From NCBI RefSeq assembly GCF_000337455.1, contig NZ_AOIU01000018.1:162038-226037 (forward strand): a stretch of 64,000 nucleotides of DNA, given 5' to 3'. The position numbers and the translations under genes were made by a program. This document shows positions 50,053 to 57,458 of this stretch, piece by piece (the stretch's first letter is position 1; every line of letters starts with the position of its first letter). Under the pieces are notes generated by a model that made no database searches, was not told where the DNA came from, and saw nothing but the letters and a program-made list of their open reading frames with translations. This DNA comes from Halosimplex carlsbadense 2-9-1 (GTDB lineage Archaea; Halobacteriota; Halobacteria; Halobacteriales; Haloarculaceae).

Positions 50053-51059
50053 TGGAGCGCACCTCGCTGTACTTCACGGCCCCGCGCACGGTCGAGCGGC
50101 GGCCGACGAGCGTCGACCCCGACCCCGACGAGGCGGTCGTCGAGACGCGGGCCTCCGGGATCAGCGCCGGGACGGAGCTGCTCATCTACCGCGGCGAGGC
50201 GCCGACCGACGCGCCCGCCGACGAGACGCTGGAGGCGCTCGACGGCGACCTGACCTACCCGGTCCGGTACGGCTACGCGGCCGTCGGCGACGTGGTCGCG
50301 ACCGGCGGGGCCGTCGCCGACGACTGGCTCGACCGCACGGTCTTCGGGTTCAACCCCCACGAGACCCGGTTCGCCGCCGCTCCCGACGCGCTCGTTCCGG
50401 TTCCCGACGACGTGAGCCCCGAAGCGATGACGATGGCGCCCTCGGTCGAGACGGCCACGTCGCTCGTCCTCGACGGCCGGCCTCGCGTCGGCGAGCGCGT
50501 CGTCGTCTTCGGCACCGGCGTCGTCGGGCTCTGTACCGTCGCCCGCCTCGCCGAGTTCCCGCTGGACCGGCTGGTCGCGGTCGACCCCATCGCCGCCCGG
50601 CGCGAGCGAGCCCGCGACCTCGGCGCCGACGTGGCCGTCGACCCGGCGGAGGTGCCGTCGGTCCTCGACGGCTGGGGCGAGCCCGGCGGTGCGGACCTGG
50701 TGTACGAGCTGTCGGGTCAGCCCGAGGCGCTCGACCAAGCGGTCGACGCTGCGGGCTACGATAGCCGCGTCGTCGTCGGCTCGTGGTACGGCGACAAGCC
50801 GGCGACGCTCGACCTGGGTACCGACTTCCACCGCGACCGGGTGTCGGTCGAGTCGAGCCAGGTCAGCACGCTCGACCCGGAGACGCGGGGTCGATGGAGC
50901 AAGCCCAGGCGGATGGATGTCGCCCTCCAGTGCCTCCGAGGGCTCGACGCCGAATCGCTGATCTCCCACCGCGTCCCGTTCGGCGAGGCCGCCGAGGCGT
51001 ATCGCCTGCTCGACGAGCGCGACGACGACCCGCTGCAGGTGCTGTTGACGTACGACTGA
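50052..51059 (+). CDS. Zinc-type alcohol dehydrogenase-like protein
   Basis: A 335-residue medium-chain dehydrogenase/reductase. It has the Rossmann motif VVVFGTGVVGLCTVARLAEF (~154-173) and the acidic end VAVDPIAARRERA. The N-terminal catalytic domain has RASGISAGTELLIYRGE, in which the usual zinc-binding Cys/His triad is not clear; it resembles the quinone-reductase-like or bacteriochlorophyllide-dehydrogenase-like branch. The ATG overlaps the stop of gch3 by 1 nt. Probably acts on a pterin- or flavin-pathway intermediate; that is inference. Confidence 0.8.
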   Translation: MERTSLYFTAPRTVERRPTSVDPDPDEAVVETRASGISAGTELLIYRGEAPTDAPADETLEALDGDLTYPVRYGYAAVGDVVATGGAVADDWLDRTVFGFNPHETRFAAAPDALVPVPDDVSPEAMTMAPSVETATSLVLDGRPRVGERVVVFGTGVVGLCTVARLAEFPLDRLVAVDPIAARRERARDLGADVAVDPAEVPSVLDGWGEPGGADLVYELSGQPEALDQAVDAAGYDSRVVVGSWYGDKPATLDLGTDFHRDRVSVESSQVSTLDPETRGRWSKPRRMDVALQCLRGLDAESLISHRVPFGEAAEAYRLLDERDDDPLQVLLTYD

Positions 51060-51090
51060 GACCGAGACTCCCACGCCACGACCGAGACCC

Positions 51091-51519
51091 ATGACAGGCC
51101 ATCCCCACGACTACGAGTTGACCGTCACACGCGAGTTCGTCGCACAGCACTTCCTGACCGTGCCCGACCCCGGCCCGGAAGGGGAGGTCCACAGCCACGT
51201 CTTCACCGTCGAACTCCGCTTTGGCGGCCCCGGTCTGGGGGAGTACGGCTATCTCGTCGACATCGACGCCGTCGAAGCGGTCCTCGACGACCTCGAAGCC
51301 CGGTATCGGGACGCGCTGCTCAACGACCTGCCGGAGTTCGAGGGGCTGAACCCGAGCGTCGAGCACTTCGCGCGGCTGTTCGGCGACCGCGTCGCCGCGG
51401 CGCTGGACGACCCCAATCCCGACGAACTGGTCGTCCGCATCTGGGAGGACGACTTCGCCTGGGCGAGTCACCGCCGCGACCTGGGCGGCGACGGGGCCAG
51501 CGACGGCGCCGACAGATGA
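51091..51519 (+). CDS. 6-pyruvoyl-tetrahydropterin synthase/QueD-like protein
   Basis: A 142-residue T-fold protein. Zinc-binding histidines are in VAQHFLTVPD and VHSHVFTVEL (~H20, H35, H37), and a Glu near the C-terminus (RIWEDDFAWASH) fits the pterin-binding site. The family converts dihydroneopterin triphosphate-type substrates. Downstream of GTP cyclohydrolase III it may process that enzyme's product toward a pterin. The 3' end overlaps the methyltransferase gene by 4 nt. Confidence 0.85.
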   Translation: MTGHPHDYELTVTREFVAQHFLTVPDPGPEGEVHSHVFTVELRFGGPGLGEYGYLVDIDAVEAVLDDLEARYRDALLNDLPEFEGLNPSVEHFARLFGDRVAAALDDPNPDELVVRIWEDDFAWASHRRDLGGDGASDGADR

Positions 51520-52367
51520 CCCACGCGGCGACGCGGTATCTGGAATCGAAGCGCTCGGTCGACGACCGCGCGCGCTCCCGGCGCGTCCGCGACCGCCTGC
51601 TCGGGGAACTCCCCGACGCGCCGCGCGTGCTCGAAGCCGGCTGCGGGACCGGCGTCACCGTCGCGAACCTCGTCGAGTGGGGCGTCGACCGCGGCGAGTA
51701 CCGAGGGATCGACCGCGACCCGGGCGTCGTCGCGTTCGCCCGCGCCGTCCGACCGCGGGAACTGCGCCGTCGCGGTCACGCGGTCGCGGCGACGCCAGAG
51801 GGGCTCACCGTCGACCGTCTCACCGCCCGATTCGAGACGGGCGACGCGCTGTCGACGTTCGCCGACGAGCGCGGCGCGGACCTGTTCGTCGCGCAGGCGT
51901 TCGCCGACCTCGTCCCGCTCCCCGCGCTGGTCGAGACCGTCGAAACCGCGCTTGCACCCGGCGGCCTGGCGTACCTTCCGATCACCTTCGACGGCGGGAC
52001 CGTCTTCCAGCCCGACCACCCCGCCGACGACCGGGTCGAGCGGGCCTACCACGACGCCATCGACGCCCGCGAGGGCCGCGACGCCCGCGCCGGTCGGCAC
52101 CTGATCGACCTGCTCGGCCGACGCGAGGGCGACCTTCTGGCCGTCGACGGCTCCGACTGGGTCGTCCGCCCCCGTGACGGGCGCTACCCCGCCGACGAGC
52201 GCCACTTCCTCGACCGGATCCTCGGCTTCGTCGCCGAAGCGCTCGCGGGCGAGGGGATCGAGGGCGTCGACGACTGGCTGGCGACACGCCGCGAACAGCT
52301 TGCGGCGGGCGAGCTGACCTACGTCGCCCACCAGTACGACCTGCTGTACCGGACGCCCGAGCGGTAA
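51516..52367 (+). CDS. Class I SAM-dependent methyltransferase
   Basis: A 283-residue Rossmann-fold methyltransferase. Motif I is RVLEAGCGTGVTVANLVEWG (~36-55), motif II acidic YRGIDRDPGVV, and motif IV region FVAQAFADLVPLP. The ATG overlaps the PTPS-like gene (ATGA), so it is the fourth gene of the operon. Substrate unknown; a pterin or related cofactor is likely from context. Confidence 0.85.
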   Translation: MTHAATRYLESKRSVDDRARSRRVRDRLLGELPDAPRVLEAGCGTGVTVANLVEWGVDRGEYRGIDRDPGVVAFARAVRPRELRRRGHAVAATPEGLTVDRLTARFETGDALSTFADERGADLFVAQAFADLVPLPALVETVETALAPGGLAYLPITFDGGTVFQPDHPADDRVERAYHDAIDAREGRDARAGRHLIDLLGRREGDLLAVDGSDWVVRPRDGRYPADERHFLDRILGFVAEALAGEGIEGVDDWLATRREQLAAGELTYVAHQYDLLYRTPER

Positions 52368-52503
52368 CGGCGCCGGCAGTCGCGGTCGCTGCGGGTCGAT
52401 CCGCGTCGAAGGGAAACGTGAGTGACGGGGAACCATCACCCGAGAGAGAAGAGTGGACGGGCAGCGTGGAAGTCTGACAGCACGTCGAGCGGATCGGCCC
52501 GGG

Positions 52504-53631
52504 TTACTCGACCACCTCGCCGTCTGCGAGCGCGATCGTGTCGCCGTCGTGACGGACGGTGACCTCGAACGTCGAGCCGGCCGCTACCTCGGTCACGTTC
52601 ACCGCGGTGCTGAACCGGCCGTTCTCGGTCACGGTGGCGGTGGCGCTCTTGAGGAACGGGCTCGCGTCGCCGCTGGATTCGAGCCGCAGCGTCACGTCGG
52701 TCCCGGCCGAGAGGTCCGTCTCGCCGGCGACCGTCTGCCCGCCGGCGGATTCGAGCGTCAGCGCGTCACCGTCGTAGTCGAGGGTCGTGCTGTGGTTCTC
52801 CGCGGCGACCGGGCTCGTGTCGGTGACGGGGGCCCTCGTCCAGTTCTCGTCGCTCGTGTCGGTCGACGGCTCCTCGTTGTGCCCGCCGATCACGACGCCG
52901 TCGGCGGACGCGACCGCCGTACCGTCGTGGCGGACGGACGCCTCGAAGGCGGTCCCGTTGGCGACGCCGACCAGGTCGACCTCGGCGGCGAACGTGCCGT
53001 CGTCGGCGACGGTCGCAGTCCGCTGGAGGAGGAACGGCGACCCGCCCGAGGTGGACGACAGGCGGACCGTCACGTCGGTCCCCGGTGACAGGTCGGTCTC
53101 GCCGCGCACCGTCTCGTTTTCGAGCGCGGCGAGCGTGAGGCGGTCGCCGTCGTAGTCGAAGGCGGTGCCGGACTCCAAGTCGGACCCGGCGTCGGTCGGC
53201 GTGACGCCCTCGACGGCGGCGACGCGGGTGCTCACGTTCGCCAGCTCGGCGCCGTCCCGGACGACGGTCGCCCACGCCGCGGCGTCATCGGAGACGCCCG
53301 AGAGGTCGACGGTCGCCGCGAACGAGCCGTCCTCGCCGACGGTCGCCGTCCGCGAGACGATGAACGCGTTCGCGGCGTCATCGGAGACGATCCGCACCGC
53401 GAGTTCTGTGCCGGGCGCCAGGCCCGTCTCGCCGGCGACGGTCTGGTTCGGCGCGCCCTCCAGTGAGAGGTGCGCGCCCTCGTGGTCGACGGTCGTCGAG
53501 TTGATGCCGGGCGCGTCGGTCCCCGACGGAGCGCCGTCGCCGCCGAGCGGGACGCCGCCGGCCGACACCGCGGCGACGGCGGCCACGAGGACCACCGCGA
53601 CGGCACCGACCGTGCCGTAGGTGCGATTCAT
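52504..53631 (-). CDS. Secreted protein with three BGTF-type repeats
   Basis: A 375-residue surface protein. The N-terminus MNRTYGTVGAVAVVLVAAVA is a Sec signal or anchor. Three similar beta-sandwich repeats follow, each opening VAGETGLAPGT / VRGETDLSPGT / VAGETDLSAGT and closing ...ATVVRDG / ...ASVRHDG / ...VTVRHDG, about residues 60-170, 180-270 and 300-375. This is the halophile BGTF surface domain. Several NxS/T sites suggest N-glycosylation. No C-terminal PGF-CTERM is visible, so anchoring may be by the N-terminal helix. The start is ATG 53631; the upstream extension is basic and unlikely. Confidence 0.8.
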   Translation of the reverse strand: MNRTYGTVGAVAVVLVAAVAAVSAGGVPLGGDGAPSGTDAPGINSTTVDHEGAHLSLEGAPNQTVAGETGLAPGTELAVRIVSDDAANAFIVSRTATVGEDGSFAATVDLSGVSDDAAAWATVVRDGAELANVSTRVAAVEGVTPTDAGSDLESGTAFDYDGDRLTLAALENETVRGETDLSPGTDVTVRLSSTSGGSPFLLQRTATVADDGTFAAEVDLVGVANGTAFEASVRHDGTAVASADGVVIGGHNEEPSTDTSDENWTRAPVTDTSPVAAENHSTTLDYDGDALTLESAGGQTVAGETDLSAGTDVTLRLESSGDASPFLKSATATVTENGRFSTAVNVTEVAAGSTFEVTVRHDGDTIALADGEVVE

Positions 53632-53831
53632 CCGGTCACCTCCGTTGTGACGCGGGAGGGCTGTCTGCGGACGGACTCGGGTAGGCCGTCCGCCTCGATC
53701 CGGTCGCGGGATGGGCGGTCTGCACACATTCCACCACCACCTACAGCCGGCCGGTAAGTATCCCCGGCGGATGCTTAAATCGAGATTTGAGCGGCGTCAG
53801 ACGCTGTTCTCCGGGCCGCCGCCCTCGGCGC
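53632..53831. other. Intergenic spacer without a gene
   Basis: About 200 nt between two minus-strand genes. A TATA-like GCTTAAATCG lies near 53770, but nothing convincing is encoded on either strand. Confidence 0.3.
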
Positions 53832-54272
53832 TCACTCCGTCGTGACGTACTGGCAGTCGGCCTCGATCCGGATTCCCGGGGACCCGCTCTCGTCGTTCTC
53901 GACCCAGACCTCGATCCCGGAGCGATTGTCGCCGTCGCAGGGGAGTTCCGGTTGCTCGAACCCCGGCCAGTCGCGCTCGAAACGGGTCCCGTCGACGGTC
54001 ACGACGACGGTCTCGGGCTCGGTCGAATCGGGGAACGGGGCGTCCTCGTCGGCCTCGTTGTCGTCCGAGAGGCTGTACTCCTTCTCGAAGAGCGTCTCGC
54101 CGGCCTCGTCGGTGACCGTGACCGATACCTCGTGGGTCTCCTCGCGCTCGCCGAGATACACCGTCACCCAGTGGGCGAGCTGCGGGGACGATTCGGCCGC
54201 GCTACAGCCGGCAGCGGCGACGAACGCGGCGCTCGCGCTCGCGAGAAGCGACCTGCGATTCAGGGAGGGCAT
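53832..54272 (-). CDS. Small TAT lipoprotein
   Basis: A 146-residue protein: MPSLNRRSLLASASAAFVAA followed by AGCSA, a twin-arginine signal with a lipobox Cys near residue 23. The mature beta-rich part has HWVTVYLGEREETHEVSVTV, and two cysteines (LPCDGDN, ADCQYV) that may form a disulfide. No family recognised. Confidence 0.7.
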   Translation of the reverse strand: MPSLNRRSLLASASAAFVAAAGCSAAESSPQLAHWVTVYLGEREETHEVSVTVTDEAGETLFEKEYSLSDDNEADEDAPFPDSTEPETVVVTVDGTRFERDWPGFEQPELPCDGDNRSGIEVWVENDESGSPGIRIEADCQYVTTE

Positions 54273-54358
54273 TCCGGGGAACTGGGGTCGCTCGCGTCTT
54301 AAGATCCGCTATGATCGCTATATAGACGACCGAGTCGATTCCGTGTCCGACTCTCGGC

Positions 54359-55600
54359 TCACTCCTCGTCGAGGAGATGGTCCGCCAGGATCGGCACGAA
54401 GGTACCGATGTCGGTGACCATGCCGACGGCCTGGTCGCTGCCGCGGTCGAGCAGCTGGGTGACGGTGGCGGGGTTGATGTCGACGCAGACGGTGCGGGTG
54501 GTCGACGGGAGGCAGTTGCCGACCGCCACGGAGTGCAGCAGCGTCGAGAGCATGAGGACCAGGTCGGCCTCGTGAGCCTGCTCGCGGATGGCGTTCTGTG
54601 CCTCCATCGAGTCGGTGATGGTGTCGGGAAGCGGCCCGTCGTCGCGGATCGAGCCGGCGATGACGAACGGCACGTCGTTTTCGACGCACTCGTACATGAC
54701 GCCGGACTCGACGGTGCCGCTCTCGACGGCCTCGCGGATGCCGCCCTCGCGGATGATCTCCGAGATGGTGTAGATGTGGTGTTTGTGGCCCTTGCGCGGG
54801 TGGTCGAGGCTTTCGGTGTCCATGCCCAGCGAGGTGCCGTACAGGTCGCGCTCCAGATCGTGGACGGCGAAGCCGTTGCCGATGGAGAGCATGTCGATAA
54901 AGCCCTCGCGGACGAGACGAGCGAGGTCCTCGCGGGCGCCCGAGTGGATGAGCGCGGGCCCACACACCGCGAGTACGTCGCCGCCCTCGCGTTTGGTCTC
55001 GTCGATGGCGTCCCCGACCTGGCGGATGGTCGACTCCGAGGGGCGTTCGGAGGAGACGCCGCCCTGCATGAACCCGAAGGCGCCCTCGCGGTCGCGCGGG
55101 CGCTCGGGCGGGCTGACGCGGATGCCCGTCTCGCCGGTGACGACAGCGTCGCCCTCCTCGACGCCGCTGAGGACCTTCGTGTGGGCGCGCGGGCCGCCGT
55201 TCGCGCCCTCGCGGTCCTCGACGATCACGGCGCAGTCCATCTCGATGTCCTCCACGTCGACCCACTCGCCGTCGATGCGGACCTCGGTGGGGTGGTTCGT
55301 GGTGGAGTAGAAGCCGTACGGGACGACCTTGTCTTTGGGGGCGCGCTGGAGCGTGGCGTCTTTCGGGTCCGAGGGGTTGGCGCCGTTCTGGTGGAGTTCG
55401 TGGACGATGGACTGCAGCGTCTCCTCGTCGGGCGCTTCGACGAGCAGGCGGGCGTAGGACTCCTCGGTCTTCTCGCGCCCGATGGCGAACTCCTCGACCT
55501 CGAAGGAGCCGCCCATGTCCATGATGATACCGAAACTGGCCTGCATCATCCCCGAATCGATGATGTGGCCCTCCAGTTCGACCTCGCGCGCGGCAGTCAT
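54359..55600 (-). CDS. Archaeal ornithine cyclodeaminase (TIGR00300, LOR/SDH-domain)
   Basis: A 413-residue protein. The N-terminal LOR/SDH domain (EVELEGHIIDSGMMQASFGI) binds substrate; the C-terminal part is a deoxyhypusine-synthase-like NAD-binding Rossmann fold (DVLAVCGPALIHSG, MLSIGNGFAVHDLE, VDINPATVTQLLDRGS). The archaeal family converts ornithine to proline and NH3 with bound NAD. ATG 55600 begins the family sequence; the 5' extension is not conserved. It has no obvious partner gene next to it. Confidence 0.85.
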   Translation of the reverse strand: MTAAREVELEGHIIDSGMMQASFGIIMDMGGSFEVEEFAIGREKTEESYARLLVEAPDEETLQSIVHELHQNGANPSDPKDATLQRAPKDKVVPYGFYSTTNHPTEVRIDGEWVDVEDIEMDCAVIVEDREGANGGPRAHTKVLSGVEEGDAVVTGETGIRVSPPERPRDREGAFGFMQGGVSSERPSESTIRQVGDAIDETKREGGDVLAVCGPALIHSGAREDLARLVREGFIDMLSIGNGFAVHDLERDLYGTSLGMDTESLDHPRKGHKHHIYTISEIIREGGIREAVESGTVESGVMYECVENDVPFVIAGSIRDDGPLPDTITDSMEAQNAIREQAHEADLVLMLSTLLHSVAVGNCLPSTTRTVCVDINPATVTQLLDRGSDQAVGMVTDIGTFVPILADHLLDEE

Positions 55601-55736
55601 GCCCGGAGCCACGGCGGGGGCGAGTAAGTCGTTTTGGATAGGGTCCCGAGCGCTCGACGCCCGCCGCGTCGGACGGTGCGAACCCAACCTGGCGGGACCG
55701 ATCCGCTTACCTTCGGAGCGGTCTTACCAACGGGTA

Positions 55737-55985
55737 ATGGACCGCGAAGATATCGCGCTCGCGCTCGCGCTGTTCGTCGGGATCGCCCTGACCGGCCAGG
55801 TCGCGGGGCTCGTCCGGTCCGCGGGGTTCGAGGGCCTCGGGACCCTCGTCTGGCCGGTCGGGTACGGAAGCATCGTTCTCGCCGCGTGGCTCGTCTGGAT
55901 CCGACCGATGGACCTGGACGCCCGCGACCCCGACGACCCCGACATCTGGGGCCCCGACGAGGAACAGACCGAGCCCGACCGATAG
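55737..55985 (+). CDS. Small membrane protein
   Basis: An 82-residue protein starting MDREDIALALALFVGIALTG with two hydrophobic segments (~5-25 and ~38-56) and an acidic tail (DPDDPDIWGPDEEQTEPDR). It is divergent from the ornithine cyclodeaminase gene. Family not recognised, but the acidic tail is typical of real haloarchaeal proteins. Confidence 0.65.
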   Translation: MDREDIALALALFVGIALTGQVAGLVRSAGFEGLGTLVWPVGYGSIVLAAWLVWIRPMDLDARDPDDPDIWGPDEEQTEPDR

Positions 55986-56254
55986 TCAGTCACCGCTCGA
56001 ACGCGCTCGTCGTCGCCGACCGAAGCGATCCCCCGGCCGACCGCGGCGGCGTCGATACGTCTACCGACCCAACCTCGAGTCCCGACCGAGGAGAGCCCGG
56101 AACGACCCGACTGCGCCGCGCTCGGTTCGGGGTCGCGGCGGCGACACCGGCGACCGCGACTGTGACAGTCCCACCGCACGCGACACCGCGACCGAACTCG
56201 ATACTTATTATATCAATTCACACACTATACGGGAACAAGCAGTCAGATTTCATT
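55986..56254. other. Spacer; nothing clearly encoded
   Basis: GC-rich first part (to ~56195) followed by an AT-rich patch (TTATTATATCAATTC, ACTATAC near 56205-56230) that could be a promoter for the 32-codon frame at 56255. No convincing gene in the GC-rich part. Confidence 0.3.
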
Positions 56255-56353
56255 ATGGTGGCCGTCGAGACTGTGTGCGCGAAACGGCCGAAAGAGGCCG
56301 TATCTGGGGAACAGGGCGGTGATATCGTCGTGAACGTAGGATTACCGTGTTGA
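56255..56353 (+). CDS. Possible 32-residue small protein
   Basis: ATG 56255 to TGA 56353 encodes MVAVETVCAKRPKEAV, GEQGGDIVVNVGLPC. A TATA-like CTATAC lies 25-30 nt upstream, so a leaderless transcript is possible. It has no recognised family and could be chance; it is not shadowed by another gene. Low confidence. Confidence 0.25.
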   Translation: MVAVETVCAKRPKEAVSGEQGGDIVVNVGLPC

Positions 56354-56434
56354 ACCGTCGACGACGAGTGATTCACGACGAACGTCGACCTGACGGCGAC
56401 AACAGGCGGAGACACGGATCGGACTCGAAAACTG

Positions 56435-56710
56435 GTAAAACAGAAATAATAAAAAATACTTGGACACTGTGAAAATTACATTTATGTGGTTCGGGGCCCG
56501 GGATTTGGGGTTCGGGTCCGTGCGGTGGCGGAACCGCGCCCGGGGGTCCGGTGCGAGCGGTCGCGAGTCGGGAGAGGACCGGCAGGGGCTGCCGTGGCGC
56601 GGAACGGGACCGGTAAGCGGTTCGAAAACCGGAGCCGGGTCCGGGAGAGGGGCGGTCGTGCGAGGAAACGAACGGAAGACCTATCAGCGAGTCCGTGGTA
56701 GCGGGTGTGC
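56435..56710 (+). other. Long leader region of rdfA with G-rich motif
   Basis: An AT-rich patch (AATAATAAAAAATAC, ACATTTATG, 56446-56488) is followed by about 220 nt of very G-rich DNA up to the rdfA start. Four G-runs at 56493-56516 (spaced 3-4 nt) form a canonical G-quadruplex motif. The intervening frames are basic and not protein-like, so this is probably an untranslated leader or regulatory RNA region. Confidence 0.5.
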
Positions 56711-57331
56711 ATGACGAATCGACAGGACGAGCGCCCGGACAACAAGGTAGAGCGTGTCGTCCGCGAGTACGACCTGGGGGATCTGGGCCGGGAGCTGGAG
56801 CGACGGTGGACGGGGGACGGCCGAGAACGACAGAGCCTGCGCGACCTCGCGGACTTCTTCAACCGGCGAGTGTTGGAGAGCGCTATGGACGAGGCGGGCG
56901 TCGTAACGTTGCAGGGGGAACTGGAGAACATCTACGACCTGCTCACCGGCGACGACGTGACCGAGGGGGCGCGCACCCAGGCCCGAAACCGCCTCGAACG
57001 CGAGGGGATCGATGTCGACGACCTGCAGAGCGACTTCGTGAGCCACTACGCCGTCCACACCTACCTGCGGGACTACCGGAACGCGGAGTACGAGGGCGGT
57101 AACGACGTTGACCAGCGCGAGAAGTCCGTCGAGACGATCCAGCGACTCACCAGTCGATTGAACGCGGTCACTCGGCGCAACGTCGAGAACCTCCGCTCGA
57201 CCGAGCGGTTGGACATCGGGCCCGTCGACGTGATCGCGGACGTGCAGGTCGTCTGCCAGGAGTGCGGCCGCCAGGAGGACCCGATCGACCTCATCGAGCG
57301 GGGCGGCTGCCGCTGCCGTGTCGGCGAGTAG
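56711..57331 (+). CDS. rdfA: Rod-determining factor RdfA
   Basis: A 206-residue haloarchaeal protein starting MTNRQDERPDNKVERVVREY; an ATG two codons earlier is also possible. The N-terminal part is helical (LGRELERRWTGDGRERQSLR, LADFFNRRVLESAM); the C-terminus has a CxxC...CxC zinc-like set (VCQECGRQED, GGCRCRVGE). RdfA is reported to control rod shape in Haloferax. It sits 127 nt upstream of an SMC-like gene, the arrangement I expect for this pair. Mechanism unknown; probably DNA- or complex-linked. Confidence 0.85.
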   Translation: MTNRQDERPDNKVERVVREYDLGDLGRELERRWTGDGRERQSLRDLADFFNRRVLESAMDEAGVVTLQGELENIYDLLTGDDVTEGARTQARNRLEREGIDVDDLQSDFVSHYAVHTYLRDYRNAEYEGGNDVDQREKSVETIQRLTSRLNAVTRRNVENLRSTERLDIGPVDVIADVQVVCQECGRQEDPIDLIERGGCRCRVGE

Positions 57332-57333
57332 GC

Positions 57334-57355
57334 ATTACACTCGTATGTGTGTAAT
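57334..57355. promoter_or_regulatory. Palindrome between rdfA and the SMC-like gene
   Basis: ATTACAC-N8-GTGTAAT, starting 3 nt after the rdfA stop. It could be a terminator-type hairpin or a protein-binding site for the downstream promoter. Confidence 0.4.
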
Positions 57356-57424
57356 TCCGCCGCGACGGCGCTGGGACCGCGTGGTCTGGGCGGATGAGAG
57401 AGTGAAACGGTAGGGACGATGCAA

Positions 57425-57432
57425 TACTTTTA
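57425..57432 (+). promoter_or_regulatory. Putative TATA box of the SMC-like gene
   Basis: TACTTTTA, 27 nt before ATG 57459, in GC-rich surroundings. Suggests the gene has its own leaderless promoter. Confidence 0.5.
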
Positions 57433-57458
57433 TGCGCCGCTGACGGCCACCGGTACAC

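Noticed and set aside
55724..55737. TTAC-N6-GTAA next to ATG 55737
   Set aside because: Has only the inner core of the 22-33 kb operator, lacks the outer T and A bases, overlaps the start codon and precedes an unrelated membrane gene. Probably chance.
56485..56714. Plus-strand ORF within the rdfA leader
   Set aside because: Strongly basic, Gly/Arg-rich product with no family, inside G-rich leader DNA that overlaps the rdfA start; not protein-like for a haloarchaeon.
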